A stretch of 64,000 nucleotides of DNA from Bartonella sp. A05 (lineage in GTDB: Bacteria; Pseudomonadota; Alphaproteobacteria; Rhizobiales; Rhizobiaceae): the NCBI RefSeq assembly GCF_026930145.1, contig NZ_JANHOJ010000003.1:1-64000 (forward strand). Direction: 5' to 3'. Position 1 is the stretch's first letter. Each line of letters starts with the position of its first letter. The position numbers were made by a program, and so were the translations under genes. The notes beneath the pieces were generated by a model. The model searched no databases, was not told the origin of the DNA, and worked only from the letters and a program-made list of their open reading frames with translations. Shown here in pieces: positions 28,177 through 37,443 of the stretch.

Positions 28177-29043
28177 CTATAGAAAAAATCGCAGTAAGAT
28201 TGCTCCATTGCCACCATCACCACCTCTATGAGATGGAGCATCTTCTCCCGGGAAATATCCGCCGCCACCGCCACCACCGCCGTGCTCGTATTTGTCCCAA
28301 CCTCCCTTTGTTCCACCACCGCCACCAGCCCACGCCCATATTTCAATCTCTGTGTCATCGGTCACACCTTCAGGCCATGGAATGGAACCACTTTTTGTTA
28401 TGAGAATTTCAAGAGGGACCATCACTTTTCTGATTTTTGCAATCTCATCTCGTATTGCTTGCAAAGCGATAGCAGCTTCACCTTTTGTGTAAATTTCCTT
28501 ACCATCAACAGTCACTGGTCCTTTTAAATTGCTCTTTATTGCACTTAAGTGTGTAACAATTTCATCATTGTTTTTTATAGTGAAAGCAGCATTTTCAATA
28601 ATGACATCATTTTTAAAATTATTGGCTTCTTTCCATTCATTCTTGCTATCCAAACGACCATAAGCATCAAGACCGCAAATATCTTCAACCTTATGTTCAT
28701 GAGCACCTAAAAGAGATTTGGCACTCCCAAAGCTAAAACGACGATTATCGGCTTTGTATAAGACATAATTCTCAGCCGCGTCCTTGCTGCCTTCCACATC
28801 AATTAAATCAGCAAAAGAAAAAGTTTTATCCGCAGACATCTTGCTTTTCAGCTCTGTTTCAAGCCCATACACATCGTTAATAGTATGCGTATGCTGCGCA
28901 TGTGCTTTATCGTCTAATTGTTCATCAAGATTAGAAATTGCTCGATCTATCGTTATCAAATTTTCCCGCAATATTGGGAATTCAGAACTGATAAAGCGTC
29001 CTTCTTTGAGCAATTCCATTGCTAACTTTTTTGTTTTGTTCAT
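28177..29043 (-). CDS. Tail fibre protein with glycine-rich tip
   Basis: 288 residues from MNKTKKLAMELL (ATG at 29043 after GGAGGG; the longer frame reads into the upstream gene). An N-terminal helical/coiled-coil region is followed by beta-rich shaft segments. The C-terminus is extremely Gly-rich (AGGGGGTKGG, YEHGGGGGGGGYF), as in phage receptor-binding tips with polyglycine loops. It probably contacts the bacterial surface. Confidence 0.75.
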   Translation of the reverse strand: MNKTKKLAMELLKEGRFISSEFPILRENLITIDRAISNLDEQLDDKAHAQHTHTINDVYGLETELKSKMSADKTFSFADLIDVEGSKDAAENYVLYKADNRRFSFGSAKSLLGAHEHKVEDICGLDAYGRLDSKNEWKEANNFKNDVIIENAAFTIKNNDEIVTHLSAIKSNLKGPVTVDGKEIYTKGEAAIALQAIRDEIAKIRKVMVPLEILITKSGSIPWPEGVTDDTEIEIWAWAGGGGGTKGGWDKYEHGGGGGGGGYFPGEDAPSHRGGDGGNGAILLRFFL

Positions 29044-29056
29044 TTTTTCCCTCCAA

Positions 29057-32000
29057 TCACATAATCCCTGCGCCAAAATCACTGGCCATTGAACGCGCCG
29101 CGGGACCACCTGTCAGAGTTAGTTTTAAGCGCGCTTGTTGCGCTGTTTTATCTCCACTTGTGAATTTGCGTTCTGTCCAAAGAGGTTCTGACAATGGTTC
29201 TGTTTCTTCTAATTTTAGTGGAATAAAGGCACCGTCATCCAATTGAAGCGCCATTTGGAATGTCGCACCGCCCGGCAAAAATGTTTTAATATAGCTGCTC
29301 AGCCTCGCCTTTTCTCCAAAGGGAAAAGCGCGGGTGATATAGGTTGCTTGTTTATGAATTTTCCCCGCAATCAATTCAACAGGTGCAAAGAGTATCGGTG
29401 AGAGCTTTTCAGTACCCTTTAAAATGGCTCGAAGCTGCACTTTTTCGCTGATATATTCCGTTAAACTCAGCAATTGAAAAGGCAACAGCTGATAAACTGT
29501 GCCATTATTGCGCTCAATTTCAAAGATGACAGAGCAATCGCTTGAAGGCAATTCTATCGCTGCCCGTATTTGCAAATCCGAACAGTCAACAAGATCAAAT
29601 TCACCCAAATGAACGGTTTTTTCCGTTTGTTTATAACGCGCGGCCAAAACACGAAAGGCTAATGCTTCATCTTGGTGGGCTGTCCATGTTTGCGCATTCA
29701 CAGAAGAAAACCGCGGACCTGTCACATAAGGATGGCTCGCAACATATCTTTGGTTTTCTTCATCAAAATGTCCAAGCTTTGCTAAAGAAATCGAATGCTC
29801 ACCATCATCAGTTTTAATGACAAAGGCCGTTAAGCGGTCATCCGGTACTGTCAAAGGTACATCATAGCGTGCCTGTGCCCAACCGGGCTTTGCCTCTTTC
29901 ATCGCGTAAAATGTTTGCGCTTGGATCTCTGCTGTGGGGTAACCATTCTCTGTTGTCACTAAATCAATCATCAGGTTATTGTCAGGATTGCCAATTTTAC
30001 AAATATGAAAATCAACCCCTGTTATTTGCCGAGTTTCATCAGGCGTAAAGACTTGTGCTTGGGGATCTGATTTTGTCCATACACGCACTGTTGTTGTACG
30101 CCGCATGACTTTTACATCAATCACACCTTGCCCTGTAAAAAGACCCGTTGCAGTTGTTCCGCCCTTCCCTACAGCAACAATATTTTTTGTGCCTGCTGTA
30201 ATCTTCTCAGGAATTGTTAATATGCCTTCAATGATGCCATGGGCATCTGCAGTACAAGCTGTCTTGAGTAAAACATCCACACCATCAAAGGTGAGACTTT
30301 TTAAGATTTCCCCTTGAGCAAAACCTTCAATTTTAAAACTGAGCGAAATTTGTCTTAAAAAATCAATTTGTTCTTGACCTGTACTAATCAATTCATCACT
30401 AACTTCCGTGCTCCGAGCACTGCTACCACGACGCCTTCCCAGAAATAATTCATTGGTTACACCTGAGAGCCAATCTGTGCGCTGTTCATGCCAAAAATCC
30501 GTAGCTGGGGTGAGTGTCACTGTGCCGGGCAAAGGCGCAAAATTTTGATAAGGATTGATAGCTTCACAAGCCGTCATCAATTCTTGTGCAATAATAACTT
30601 CATTATCCCAATCAAGCGTCACAGGATTCTTTAAATCAGCATGATAAAAAGTTGGTTCAATAGCCAGTTGCAAAATGCCATTACCAACAGCTCCACTTTG
30701 TGTCTGTCCCTCATCTCGGTAGCTATCACCAAGAAAAGGATCAGCAAACATCCCTTTTTTAGAAACCGGTTCTTTTGAATCTACATTGCTTTTAATCCGC
30801 TCAAGCTGCATCAATCGATCAAGAGAAAGAACACGTTTAAAATAGCGCCACATTTCATTATAGGGAGCAACTCGTGTTCCATCATTAATCACAAGTGGAA
30901 TATCAAGCCAATTATTGGTAATGGTTGCAAGCGACAGTACATCATCAGGAACACTCGGCGCTATAGGCTGATCAACCGAAACGCCTTTAATATAAACCAC
31001 ATCGCCTTGCACATTCAGACCTATGCGATCAATTCGCGGTAATTTGTAAGTATAGCTGACAATAATATCGCCATCTTGTGCCCCACCGGAGACGGTGATT
31101 TTCTGCGCTGTCACTTTATCAGCTGTCACGGGTGTACGATAGCGATAGGTCACGCTATAGGTGCTACCTGGGGCAGGTTCATTACCTGCTGGTGCCCAAT
31201 CAATGGTATCGCCTGTTTTTTTAAAGTCGGTGCCTTCTTTAAATTCTTTATCGCTTTGCGTAATTTTAATGAATGATGTGATGCTTTTATCGGGCAAACC
31301 ATCGCGTCCTGAAATCGTCGCACCGCGTGTGACAGTAACAGTTTTTTCCTTTGTCAATAAAAGAGAATGAATGGTCGCAATGGGGGAATAGTATGTTTTC
31401 AATGTAAAGCTTGTTTCACCCTGCTTTGTCGAAAAAATATGCGTTTCACTGGGAACCAATCCTTCTGAGAAATCTTCCTGCTCTTCATGTCGCAAAGCAG
31501 CCAAGCGCTTGCGTTTAAAACCATTAATATTGGCTTCTCCTTCTTGGATACTAAACACTTGGCAACCGTTATTTTGCCCCAGCGCTGTCACATGGCAGCC
31601 ACTGACAATATAATGCCCATGCGCACGGTCATAAGTCGCAATTGCTTGCATTGCTGGCTCAAGGAGCGAGGGTGCTTTTTGGTCAATCAAAACACCATCT
31701 TGCAGTACATAGACAGGAAAAAATGCTCCTTCTTGTTGATCATCTTTCAGAGCCCATACAATTTTTGCAATCTCGCGTGCTGCACCCGGCTCACCTTCAG
31801 CTAATGTTCCAGGAACTTGACCTAATAACGCCGGATCATCTTCATGCGTCAGCCATTGCTTTTGCAGTTTCACACCAATTTCCACACGACCAACCAGCGT
31901 AATATTTTCTAGAACAGCTTCAGAAATTGGGAAAATATCCCCAGCAATATAAATCTTACCATCTGTCAAAGTAACCGTTCTATTGCTCTGATCGACAAAG

Positions 32001-32200
32001 GCATCCGCACGTTCAATGCGGTCACCTTCTTTGGCAATAAGCCGTCCCAAGCGATTATGACGCCCTCGAATAATTGTTTGTAGCTCATTGAGTTCACCAC
32101 TTTGCAGAAAGGGACGCTCTCCATAGAATACAACGCTTTGTTGTTCATCTTTCTCAATGGCACGATCAATCGCAAAAGGAAGCCCACTTTCGTGTTTCAT
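29057..32200 (-). CDS. Large tail fibre / baseplate-attached protein (DUF4815 type)
   Basis: 1047 residues, the largest ORF of the prophage and fully open. The N-terminal ~550 residues match my memory of DUF4815 phage proteins that follow baseplate I, with segments such as FLQSGELNELQTIIRGRHNR and GILQLAIEPTFYHADL. The C-terminal half is beta-rich. It is expected to attach fibres to the baseplate. It begins directly at the end of the restored gene I frame. Confidence 0.75.
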   Translation of the reverse strand: MKHESGLPFAIDRAIEKDEQQSVVFYGERPFLQSGELNELQTIIRGRHNRLGRLIAKEGDRIERADAFVDQSNRTVTLTDGKIYIAGDIFPISEAVLENITLVGRVEIGVKLQKQWLTHEDDPALLGQVPGTLAEGEPGAAREIAKIVWALKDDQQEGAFFPVYVLQDGVLIDQKAPSLLEPAMQAIATYDRAHGHYIVSGCHVTALGQNNGCQVFSIQEGEANINGFKRKRLAALRHEEQEDFSEGLVPSETHIFSTKQGETSFTLKTYYSPIATIHSLLLTKEKTVTVTRGATISGRDGLPDKSITSFIKITQSDKEFKEGTDFKKTGDTIDWAPAGNEPAPGSTYSVTYRYRTPVTADKVTAQKITVSGGAQDGDIIVSYTYKLPRIDRIGLNVQGDVVYIKGVSVDQPIAPSVPDDVLSLATITNNWLDIPLVINDGTRVAPYNEMWRYFKRVLSLDRLMQLERIKSNVDSKEPVSKKGMFADPFLGDSYRDEGQTQSGAVGNGILQLAIEPTFYHADLKNPVTLDWDNEVIIAQELMTACEAINPYQNFAPLPGTVTLTPATDFWHEQRTDWLSGVTNELFLGRRRGSSARSTEVSDELISTGQEQIDFLRQISLSFKIEGFAQGEILKSLTFDGVDVLLKTACTADAHGIIEGILTIPEKITAGTKNIVAVGKGGTTATGLFTGQGVIDVKVMRRTTTVRVWTKSDPQAQVFTPDETRQITGVDFHICKIGNPDNNLMIDLVTTENGYPTAEIQAQTFYAMKEAKPGWAQARYDVPLTVPDDRLTAFVIKTDDGEHSISLAKLGHFDEENQRYVASHPYVTGPRFSSVNAQTWTAHQDEALAFRVLAARYKQTEKTVHLGEFDLVDCSDLQIRAAIELPSSDCSVIFEIERNNGTVYQLLPFQLLSLTEYISEKVQLRAILKGTEKLSPILFAPVELIAGKIHKQATYITRAFPFGEKARLSSYIKTFLPGGATFQMALQLDDGAFIPLKLEETEPLSEPLWTERKFTSGDKTAQQARLKLTLTGGPAARSMASDFGAGIM

Positions 32201-32201
32201 G

Positions 32202-33307
32202 TTAAAACCTCAATAAAATTTTGAATTGTTCACGAACATCTGCACGCAAAGGAATATTGATAGGGGTTTTGAGGATCTCAACGCCTCCGACAAGTTCATC
32301 AGGCTTGAGCCATAGCCGGCCAGATGGCACATCGGGTGCGATCGTGGCATGAACCAAAACAGAAACAAAAGCAGCCTGTTGGTCATCACTGTCCTGAAAA
32401 TCAGTTCTTGTAGCAAGAAAAAGCATTGAGCCTGTTTCACAAGGCTTAAATCTGTTTCCTGAATGGCTATAGGCGCCTTCAAAATCTGGTCTACCGGTTG
32501 TACACTATTACAACGTCGGTAACCAATAATGGTATCCTCTGCATCCCTCAAAACGAGATAAAGGGTACGGTTTTTAAACCATCCCGCCATGAAGATTGCC
32601 CGCTCATGCTTTTTGACAGAACACCAAGGGAAATTAGCGGCTTCCCATGCATAACGTACCTCTTCCCAGCACAATTCCTTATCAACAGGGGTGATCCAAT
32701 TGCCAATGAGCGTGCCTTCTTCCTTGCTGAGTGTATGGCTTATTTCCGTGATGCGACCGAAGGAAAACAAGCTCTTGCCCGCTGTCATACGCACACCGCT
32801 CTCATGCTCAAGCAGTGCGTTATCAAGGCAAGACATATTGCCTGTAAAAGTTTCAACGTCATAGCCATAGACAGCACGGCGAAAATCCGAACGCAAACTT
32901 TTGGACAAGTTCGTGATTACTTCGATGGCTTCAAGGCTGTTTTGTTCAGGCAGCTGATCCAAATAAAGTTGAAAGGAATTCCACCATATGCGCCCTGTCC
33001 ACGCGCTCATAAAGCGTCCAGACAATTTTAACCACGCAAGCCCCATATCGATGGCTGCTAGAGATCCCCGTTTGCGCTGCCATTGCAGACCTGAATCAAT
33101 CAAATCATAGAGATTAGGAACATAGGGCGTTAACTCCCCAAGTCCGTACTCTTCAATCAGCCATGGCAAAAAGCTTGGTGGTCTTGTAATAAGCTTTGCG
33201 CGTGTAATCGCAGAAATAGAAGCATCAATGCCTTTATGAAAGTCACATGCATCTGCTAGACGCTGTTCAAATTCCGTAGCGTTAGTCGGGATTAAATATC
33301 CCACCAT
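32202..33307 (-). pseudogene. Tail protein I (P2 gpI-like), frameshifted
   Basis: Baseplate wedge protein I. The N-terminal ~190 residues are typical (LITRPPSFLPWLIEEYGLGE, GLQWQRKRGSLAAIDMGLAW). Near 32500 the frame slips: the open frame ends in junk to 32210, whereas the -1 frame reads GRPDFEGAYSHSGNRFKPC, then METGS-type text and LPLRADVREQFKILLRF-like sequence, stopping at 32202 where the next gene begins. Restoring the frame gives about 368 residues. One base is probably lost around 32490-32510. Confidence 0.75.
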
Positions 33308-34134
33308 TAGCGCGCACGTCCTTTAAAATTGAGTTTGATATTACGAATGGATAAAACTTCTTCATCTAACACAGAAATATCCTCTGTTGGTGTAACAGCT
33401 ATAACTTTCTGCACGCTGGAAATCATGAGTTTTGAAGTCCACCATGATAAGCTCAGTTCGCGTCCAAGGGCTTGTTCCTTTGCCCATGCTGCACGTAAAT
33501 TAGCCTCCATCCGCGTTAAAATTTCCAAAGATGTTTCCGGTAAAAGCCAAACATCTGCTTCAAAATCCACGAATTTTGTCACAGCAGCATGAACAAGGAT
33601 TTTATCATTGGTCATTATCACGCTTTTATCATGAAGCGCATCGGAGACTTTTTGCAATAAATCCTCAGAAGCAGTTCCTTCTGCGTTATTGCCAAACATT
33701 GCAACATGGATGGTCGGATCTTTACCCTTGCGATAAATGATAGCATCTTTGACACGGCTATCGGCGGACATGGCCACATGTTTATAATAAGGTTCTGTAC
33801 CACCGCCAAGACCACCGCGCGAATGAAGTCGTATCCGTTCGCGGTATCGTTCATCACTCTCGCCCTCCAATCGTGGAACACCGTGCCAATCTCCCAAATT
33901 ATCAAGATGATCCCCCGTGGCAAAATCAAGAATAGTGTTTTGTGCCGCTTCATTAATACGCTGTCTTAAAAGAAACTCTCGATAGCTAAAAGCCTCTATC
34001 ACTTTTGCAGCTGGATCACTTTCTAAAAGGGCATAATCAGGCAAGAGTTGCTTTAAATGCTCAAATGCTGCTGCTCTAATTTCCTCAAAAGAAATTTCTG
34101 TGATGATTTCTGGTTTTGTAAAATTTGTCTTCAT
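33307..34134 (-). CDS. Baseplate protein J (P2 gpJ-like)
   Basis: 275 residues of the baseplate J family. Characteristic segments are YALLESDPAAKVIEAFSYRE at residues ~35-55 and GDWHGVPRLEGESDERYRER near 95-115. It overlaps gene W by ATGA and gene I by one base. Intact. Confidence 0.9.
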   Translation of the reverse strand: MKTNFTKPEIITEISFEEIRAAAFEHLKQLLPDYALLESDPAAKVIEAFSYREFLLRQRINEAAQNTILDFATGDHLDNLGDWHGVPRLEGESDERYRERIRLHSRGGLGGGTEPYYKHVAMSADSRVKDAIIYRKGKDPTIHVAMFGNNAEGTASEDLLQKVSDALHDKSVIMTNDKILVHAAVTKFVDFEADVWLLPETSLEILTRMEANLRAAWAKEQALGRELSLSWWTSKLMISSVQKVIAVTPTEDISVLDEEVLSIRNIKLNFKGRAR

Positions 34135-34460
34135 CCGACAAGCAATCCTTCCAGCTTTATCGGCTTGCCATGGGGCAGAAAAACACCTTCCAAGAATAAG
34201 GAAATTTTGCCAGTCTCAACCAACTGAACATCAATCTTTTCCAGCTTAAAACGCGGTTCCCATTTATCCAAAGCTTCAGCAACTGCTGCATAAAGGGAAA
34301 CAGAAAATGTGTTATTGATGGGGACATCAATCAAATTCGGAACATTTGACCCATAATCGCGGCGCATGACACGGGTACCAATGCGGGTGGATAAAATATC
34401 AAGGATCGATTGACGCAAATGATCGACGTCCATCAATGCTTTGCCTGTTGTTTTGTTCAT
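34131..34460 (-). CDS. Baseplate protein W (gp25-like)
   Basis: 109 residues from the ATG at 34460. GPW/gp25 family of baseplate wedge proteins: LRQSILDILSTRIGTRVMRR and DYGSNVPNLIDVPIN are signature segments. Lies between V and J, the standard order V-W-J-I. Intact. Confidence 0.9.
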   Translation of the reverse strand: MNKTTGKALMDVDHLRQSILDILSTRIGTRVMRRDYGSNVPNLIDVPINNTFSVSLYAAVAEALDKWEPRFKLEKIDVQLVETGKISLFLEGVFLPHGKPIKLEGLLVG

Positions 34461-34468
34461 TCCAGTAC

Positions 34469-35110
34469 TCAACGAGGACCTCCCGTTATACCACCACCCG
34501 TCTGGACACCACCATGAATATGGCTATTGCCAACATTCGTGCTGTTATGTCTTAATCCGCTCGAATTAATGGAAACATCACCACTTGCTTTCAGAGAAAT
34601 TTTACCACCAGCGCTCAAGGTCAGATCACGCTTTGACATAATTTTGAGATCCTCAGACGCTATAAGCTCTAGCTTACCGCCATCGCCTTTGATCGAGACT
34701 CCATCAGAAATTGTTAGAATAAACTTCCCATTCGATTTTATGTTAATGCCATAACTGTTTGTTTCGTCGTTATATTCAATCGTCGTTCCATCAGGGTAAA
34801 TGGTTCGATGAATACAGCCCTTATCAGCTGCTTGATTGGAATCGGTGTGAATAGAACCAACAATAATCCCTTGGGATAAATCGCCTGATGAAGAGACCAC
34901 AACAACCTGTTCTCCAATATCACGTCCTTCATACACACGTGTTTGACCAGCGCGCGCTTGGCAATCCGCCAGCCAATCACTGACGATAGAACCGCTTTGA
35001 ACACGATAGCGGGCGTTTTTATGATCCGCATGGCTAATTTTGCCCACAACAACCATATTGGCTACACGTCTTTTTAAATCGGTGATTTCTTTGTCGCGCC
35101 GTTCAATCAT
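34469..35110 (-). CDS. Baseplate assembly protein V (tail spike)
   Basis: 213 residues starting MIERRDKEI (ATG at 35110, overlapping the upstream stop). An N-terminal OB-fold (VANMVVVGKISHADHKNARY) precedes a repeat beta-helix-like C-terminus (LELIASEDLKIMSKRDLTLS, GKISLKASGDVSIN) that ends in NSHIHGGVQTGG, a His-containing metal-binding apex as in P2 gpV. It forms the membrane-piercing spike. Intact. Confidence 0.9.
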   Translation of the reverse strand: MIERRDKEITDLKRRVANMVVVGKISHADHKNARYRVQSGSIVSDWLADCQARAGQTRVYEGRDIGEQVVVVSSSGDLSQGIIVGSIHTDSNQAADKGCIHRTIYPDGTTIEYNDETNSYGINIKSNGKFILTISDGVSIKGDGGKLELIASEDLKIMSKRDLTLSAGGKISLKASGDVSINSSGLRHNSTNVGNSHIHGGVQTGGGITGGPR

Positions 35111-35627
35111 AGATCTTTCCAATGTTATGATATTTGTCTTCGTTGCCTCTGCCAGTGTCAGGATCAAACCCGAGAAAAGGCATTACACAGGCTTGTTTTT
35201 CTTGCGAAGGGATATTGGTCACATAGGTAACCTCAAAGGATAAAATAGCCCCATGCAGTGCCACGGAACCATTGTCGCCAAAGGCCATTGAAATATTCTG
35301 CAAATGGCATGTCTCAACGGTGTTGTTTAGGTTTGTATTATCCTGAAAAATCTCTTCAACAGTCCATGCCAAGTCATCAACAAAGCGTGCCCCCTCTTCT
35401 CCTGTTGCGTAACACTCAACATCTACTGTCAAAACGCGCCGTCGCATACCATGGTCATGGCGATAGCCCTCTTCAATGCTCTCGCTTTGTGTTGACACAT
35501 TAATGGCGGGCATTCGCTCAAGAAAAAAATTGAAATCACGCATATTGAACACATGATCACCAGCGGGCGTTTTTGCTGCTTTTATAAGCTCAACAAACGT
35601 TGCTCTAATCGTTTCTCTTGGATGCAT
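35103..35627 (-). CDS. Minor tail / tail terminator-like protein
   Basis: 174 residues. Segments MRDFNFFLERMPAINVSTQS and RRRVLTVDVECYATGEEGAR resemble the tail terminator (lambda U-like) proteins that cap tails and join them to heads. Its position at the start of the tail operon supports this. It overlaps gene V by 8 bases. Intact. Confidence 0.6.
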   Translation of the reverse strand: MHPRETIRATFVELIKAAKTPAGDHVFNMRDFNFFLERMPAINVSTQSESIEEGYRHDHGMRRRVLTVDVECYATGEEGARFVDDLAWTVEEIFQDNTNLNNTVETCHLQNISMAFGDNGSVALHGAILSFEVTYVTNIPSQEKQACVMPFLGFDPDTGRGNEDKYHNIGKIYD

Positions 35628-35669
35628 GAATGCTCCATAATCATCGAAATTGTTACTAGCTTTGATATG

Positions 35670-35706
35670 AAAAAAGGCCGGAATTCAATTCCAGCCCTGC
35701 TTTTTT
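35670..35706. terminator. Bidirectional terminator between hicAB and the tail operon
   Basis: GGCCGGAAT (35676-35684) pairs with ATTCCAGCC (35688-35696) with one mismatch, flanked by an A-run on the left and a T-run on the right. It would stop hicAB transcription before the tail genes. Confidence 0.75.
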
Positions 35707-35763
35707 ATAAATTATAAAACTATTCTTCTAAATTTGGACTCTCAGCTAAACTATCTTCTAGTC

Positions 35764-36159
35764 CTAAATATTAAGTTCATGACGTGCTGCTGTTGACAAA
35801 AAAGCTGATCTCGTTAGCTTTCTTTCTTGTGCACGTTCATCAATTGCACGCAAAAGTCCCCTCTCAATCGAAATATTCGTGCGCACAACCTCCGCATCAT
35901 TCTCAATAAATGGAACCTGTATTAAAAACCCTCCTTCTGATAAAGCCGCTTTAACAATTTCTTGTTGCATCACTTCTTGAAGTTTTAGTGGTTCAGGCAC
36001 TGTATCCATTTCTTCACAATAAAGTTGCAATGCTTCCGTTGCATTAGCCATCAACTGTTCTTCCTCATCGGCCGCAGAAAAAAGGCCTTCAAAATCAGGA
36101 AATTGAACACCAAAAGCAGAATCTTCATCTTTGTGAACAAGAGCAAAAAATCTTTTCAT
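35764..36159 (-). CDS. hicB: HicB-family antitoxin
   Basis: 131 residues. The N-terminal HicB domain (FFALVHKDEDSAFGVQFPDF, residues 4-23) neutralises HicA, and a C-terminal ribbon-helix-helix-like segment (ISIERGLLRAIDERAQERKL) binds DNA. It overlaps hicA by ATGA. The long RHH-bearing form is common in prophages. It likely represses its own operon at the palindrome upstream of hicA. Confidence 0.9.
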   Translation of the reverse strand: MKRFFALVHKDEDSAFGVQFPDFEGLFSAADEEEQLMANATEALQLYCEEMDTVPEPLKLQEVMQQEIVKAALSEGGFLIQVPFIENDAEVVRTNISIERGLLRAIDERAQERKLTRSAFLSTAARHELNI

Positions 36160-36356
36160 TCCGTTCCTCCTTTCTTTAACCAGCCTGCTTGTTCTGCAAT
36201 AGCGCGTGCTGTACCAATTGGAAGGTTCTTTTTAGGATGGGGAACAACCACTACTTTACCATTTTTTCTGAATTTATGGTGTGAACCTTTTATCTTAACA
36301 AGTTCAAAGCCCTCACGCTTCAATTTCGCAATTATTTTGCGGCTATTTTGTTCCAT
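36156..36356 (-). CDS. hicA: HicA-family toxin (mRNA interferase)
   Basis: 66 residues from MEQNSRKII (ATG at 36356); a 20-codon upstream extension lies inside the operator and is not credible. Double-stranded-RBD-like fold with the catalytic histidine in KGSHHKFRKNG and the conserved VPHPKKNLPIGTARAI. HicA cleaves mRNA and causes growth arrest when HicB is lost. Toxin-first order as is usual for hicAB. Confidence 0.92.
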   Translation of the reverse strand: MEQNSRKIIAKLKREGFELVKIKGSHHKFRKNGKVVVVPHPKKNLPIGTARAIAEQAGWLKKGGTE

Positions 36357-36370
36357 TTTAATACTTTTTA

Positions 36371-36416
36371 TGTGTAAATATTTACACAAATTATTTGTTT
36401 TCAAGTGAAATGTCAA
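36371..36416 (-). promoter_or_regulatory. hicAB promoter and operator
   Basis: On the minus strand TTGACA (36411-36416) and TAATTT (36388-36393) are 17 bases apart. Immediately downstream a perfect 18-bp palindrome TGTGTAAATATTTACACA (36371-36388) covers the expected start of transcription and ends 14 bases before the hicA ATG. It is the obvious operator for HicB or the HicAB complex. Confidence 0.75.
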
Positions 36417-36470
36417 TTATTATTTGACAAGTGAGATTTATCATTTGAATGATAAGGTCTGATGAAATAT

Positions 36471-36490
36471 CCCCATCCTGATGGATGGGG
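36471..36490 (-). terminator. Hairpin after the 86-residue ORF
   Basis: Stem CCCCATC/GATGGGG with a 6-base loop lies just beyond the end of the minus-strand gene at 36497 and before the hicAB promoter. Only a weak U-tract follows. Probably an intrinsic terminator. Confidence 0.55.
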
Positions 36491-36496
36491 CTTGCG

Positions 36497-36757
36497 TTAT
36501 AATGCTTTCAACAAAGGATCCAAGTTTTTGGAAAGTTCTGAATCTCCAAAGTTGGTAAAAACAGTCATGACCTTTATAAAGCTTGGTAATTCAGTTTGAA
36601 GCCTGACAATTAAAGCCTTTTCTACTTTTTCCATAACATCTATCAAAAGGGTGCATTCTTCATCTCCAATGCTTTCATGATCAGAAAACTGAGACAGCTT
36701 CATCCATAAATCACATAGGAATTCAGAATCCATGTCCTTAGGGTCTATTCTGTTCAT
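36497..36757 (-). CDS. Small acidic protein of unknown function
   Basis: 86 residues, acidic and helical (MNRIDPKDMDSEFLCDLWMK, ECTLLIDVMEKVEKALIV). It overlaps the KilAC-type gene by ATGA and so is translationally coupled to it. No recognised domain. Confidence 0.6.
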   Translation of the reverse strand: MNRIDPKDMDSEFLCDLWMKLSQFSDHESIGDEECTLLIDVMEKVEKALIVRLQTELPSFIKVMTVFTNFGDSELSKNLDPLLKAL

Positions 36758-37149
36758 TGTACACCCCCATGGAACTGCTCTCTCAAGCAGGCAAGCCCCT
36801 GAGTGGTGAGTTTAGTTGTCGAAACTACTTTTTCTGTTCCATCCTGTCGTTGTACAGTGAAGGTGACGCAATCCATCAGACCTTTTCTGATCTTGTCCTG
36901 ATAAGGCAATAAAGGTGCACCGGGAGAACGTCGATAAATCCAATAATTGCATCGCAAATAATGTGTTAGCTCCTTTGGCAGTATTTCCAGTATCTTTGCT
37001 GCCTCGGTTAATCCAAACAATCCATCACTGCGTTTGAAGCTTTCCAGTGCCTTTGCTTTTGGCTCTAATTCAGCAATGATGTTATTTTTACGCTCTATTA
37101 AGGAGTCCTCACAATGACAACACGTAATCCCAACCGCTGTCCTTCTCAT
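36754..37149 (-). CDS. Phage antirepressor C-terminal (KilAC) domain, probable fragment
   Basis: 131 codons. The core AELEPKAKALESFKRSDGLF then GLTEAAKILEILPKELTHYL, NYWIYRRSPGAP and TTKLTTQGLACLREQ is the KilAC domain of phage antirepressors. Full antirepressors carry an N-terminal BRO or Rha domain that is missing. The first ~25 codons overlap higA on the opposite strand and look non-native, suggesting that arrival of higA or a deletion removed the N-terminus. Confidence 0.65.
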   Translation of the reverse strand: MRRTAVGITCCHCEDSLIERKNNIIAELEPKAKALESFKRSDGLFGLTEAAKILEILPKELTHYLRCNYWIYRRSPGAPLLPYQDKIRKGLMDCVTFTVQRQDGTEKVVSTTKLTTQGLACLREQFHGGVQ

Positions 37150-37434
37150 CCGGGAAAAATCTTAGCTGAATCCCTAGAGTATTTGGGCTCAAGCAAAACT
37201 GAAATCGCTCGGATTCTTCAAATATCTCGTCAGCACCTACACGGCATCCTGAAAGGTCAACGCCCTGTGACGGCAGTAACAGCAGCGCGCATTGGCAAAC
37301 TGTTAGGCAATGGACCAGCGCTCTGGCTACAATTGCAAGCCAATTATGACACGTGGCATGCATTGCGAGATATTGATGTTTCTTCTATTCCAACGCTCAC
37401 AACCAACGATGGTGATATGCAAACAAGAACATAA
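37114..37434 (+). CDS. higA: HigA-family antitoxin / XRE regulator
   Basis: 106 residues, one of few plus-strand genes in the structural region. Starts after AAGGAG. It has the VapI/HigA form: CPSHPGKILAESLEYLGSSK, helix-turn-helix EIARILQISRQHLHGILKGQ, and GPALWLQLQANYDTWHA. HigA normally follows the toxin HigB, but no higB-like frame precedes it here, so it is an orphan antitoxin or stand-alone regulator. Confidence 0.85.
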   Translation: MTTRNPNRCPSHPGKILAESLEYLGSSKTEIARILQISRQHLHGILKGQRPVTAVTAARIGKLLGNGPALWLQLQANYDTWHALRDIDVSSIPTLTTNDGDMQTRT

Positions 37435-37443
37435 TCTCGGTAT

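Noticed and set aside
28089-28358. Gly-rich-region minus-strand ORF overlapping the tail fibre gene in another frame.
   Set aside because: It is a frame shadow of the GGX-repeat fibre tip and has no independent support.
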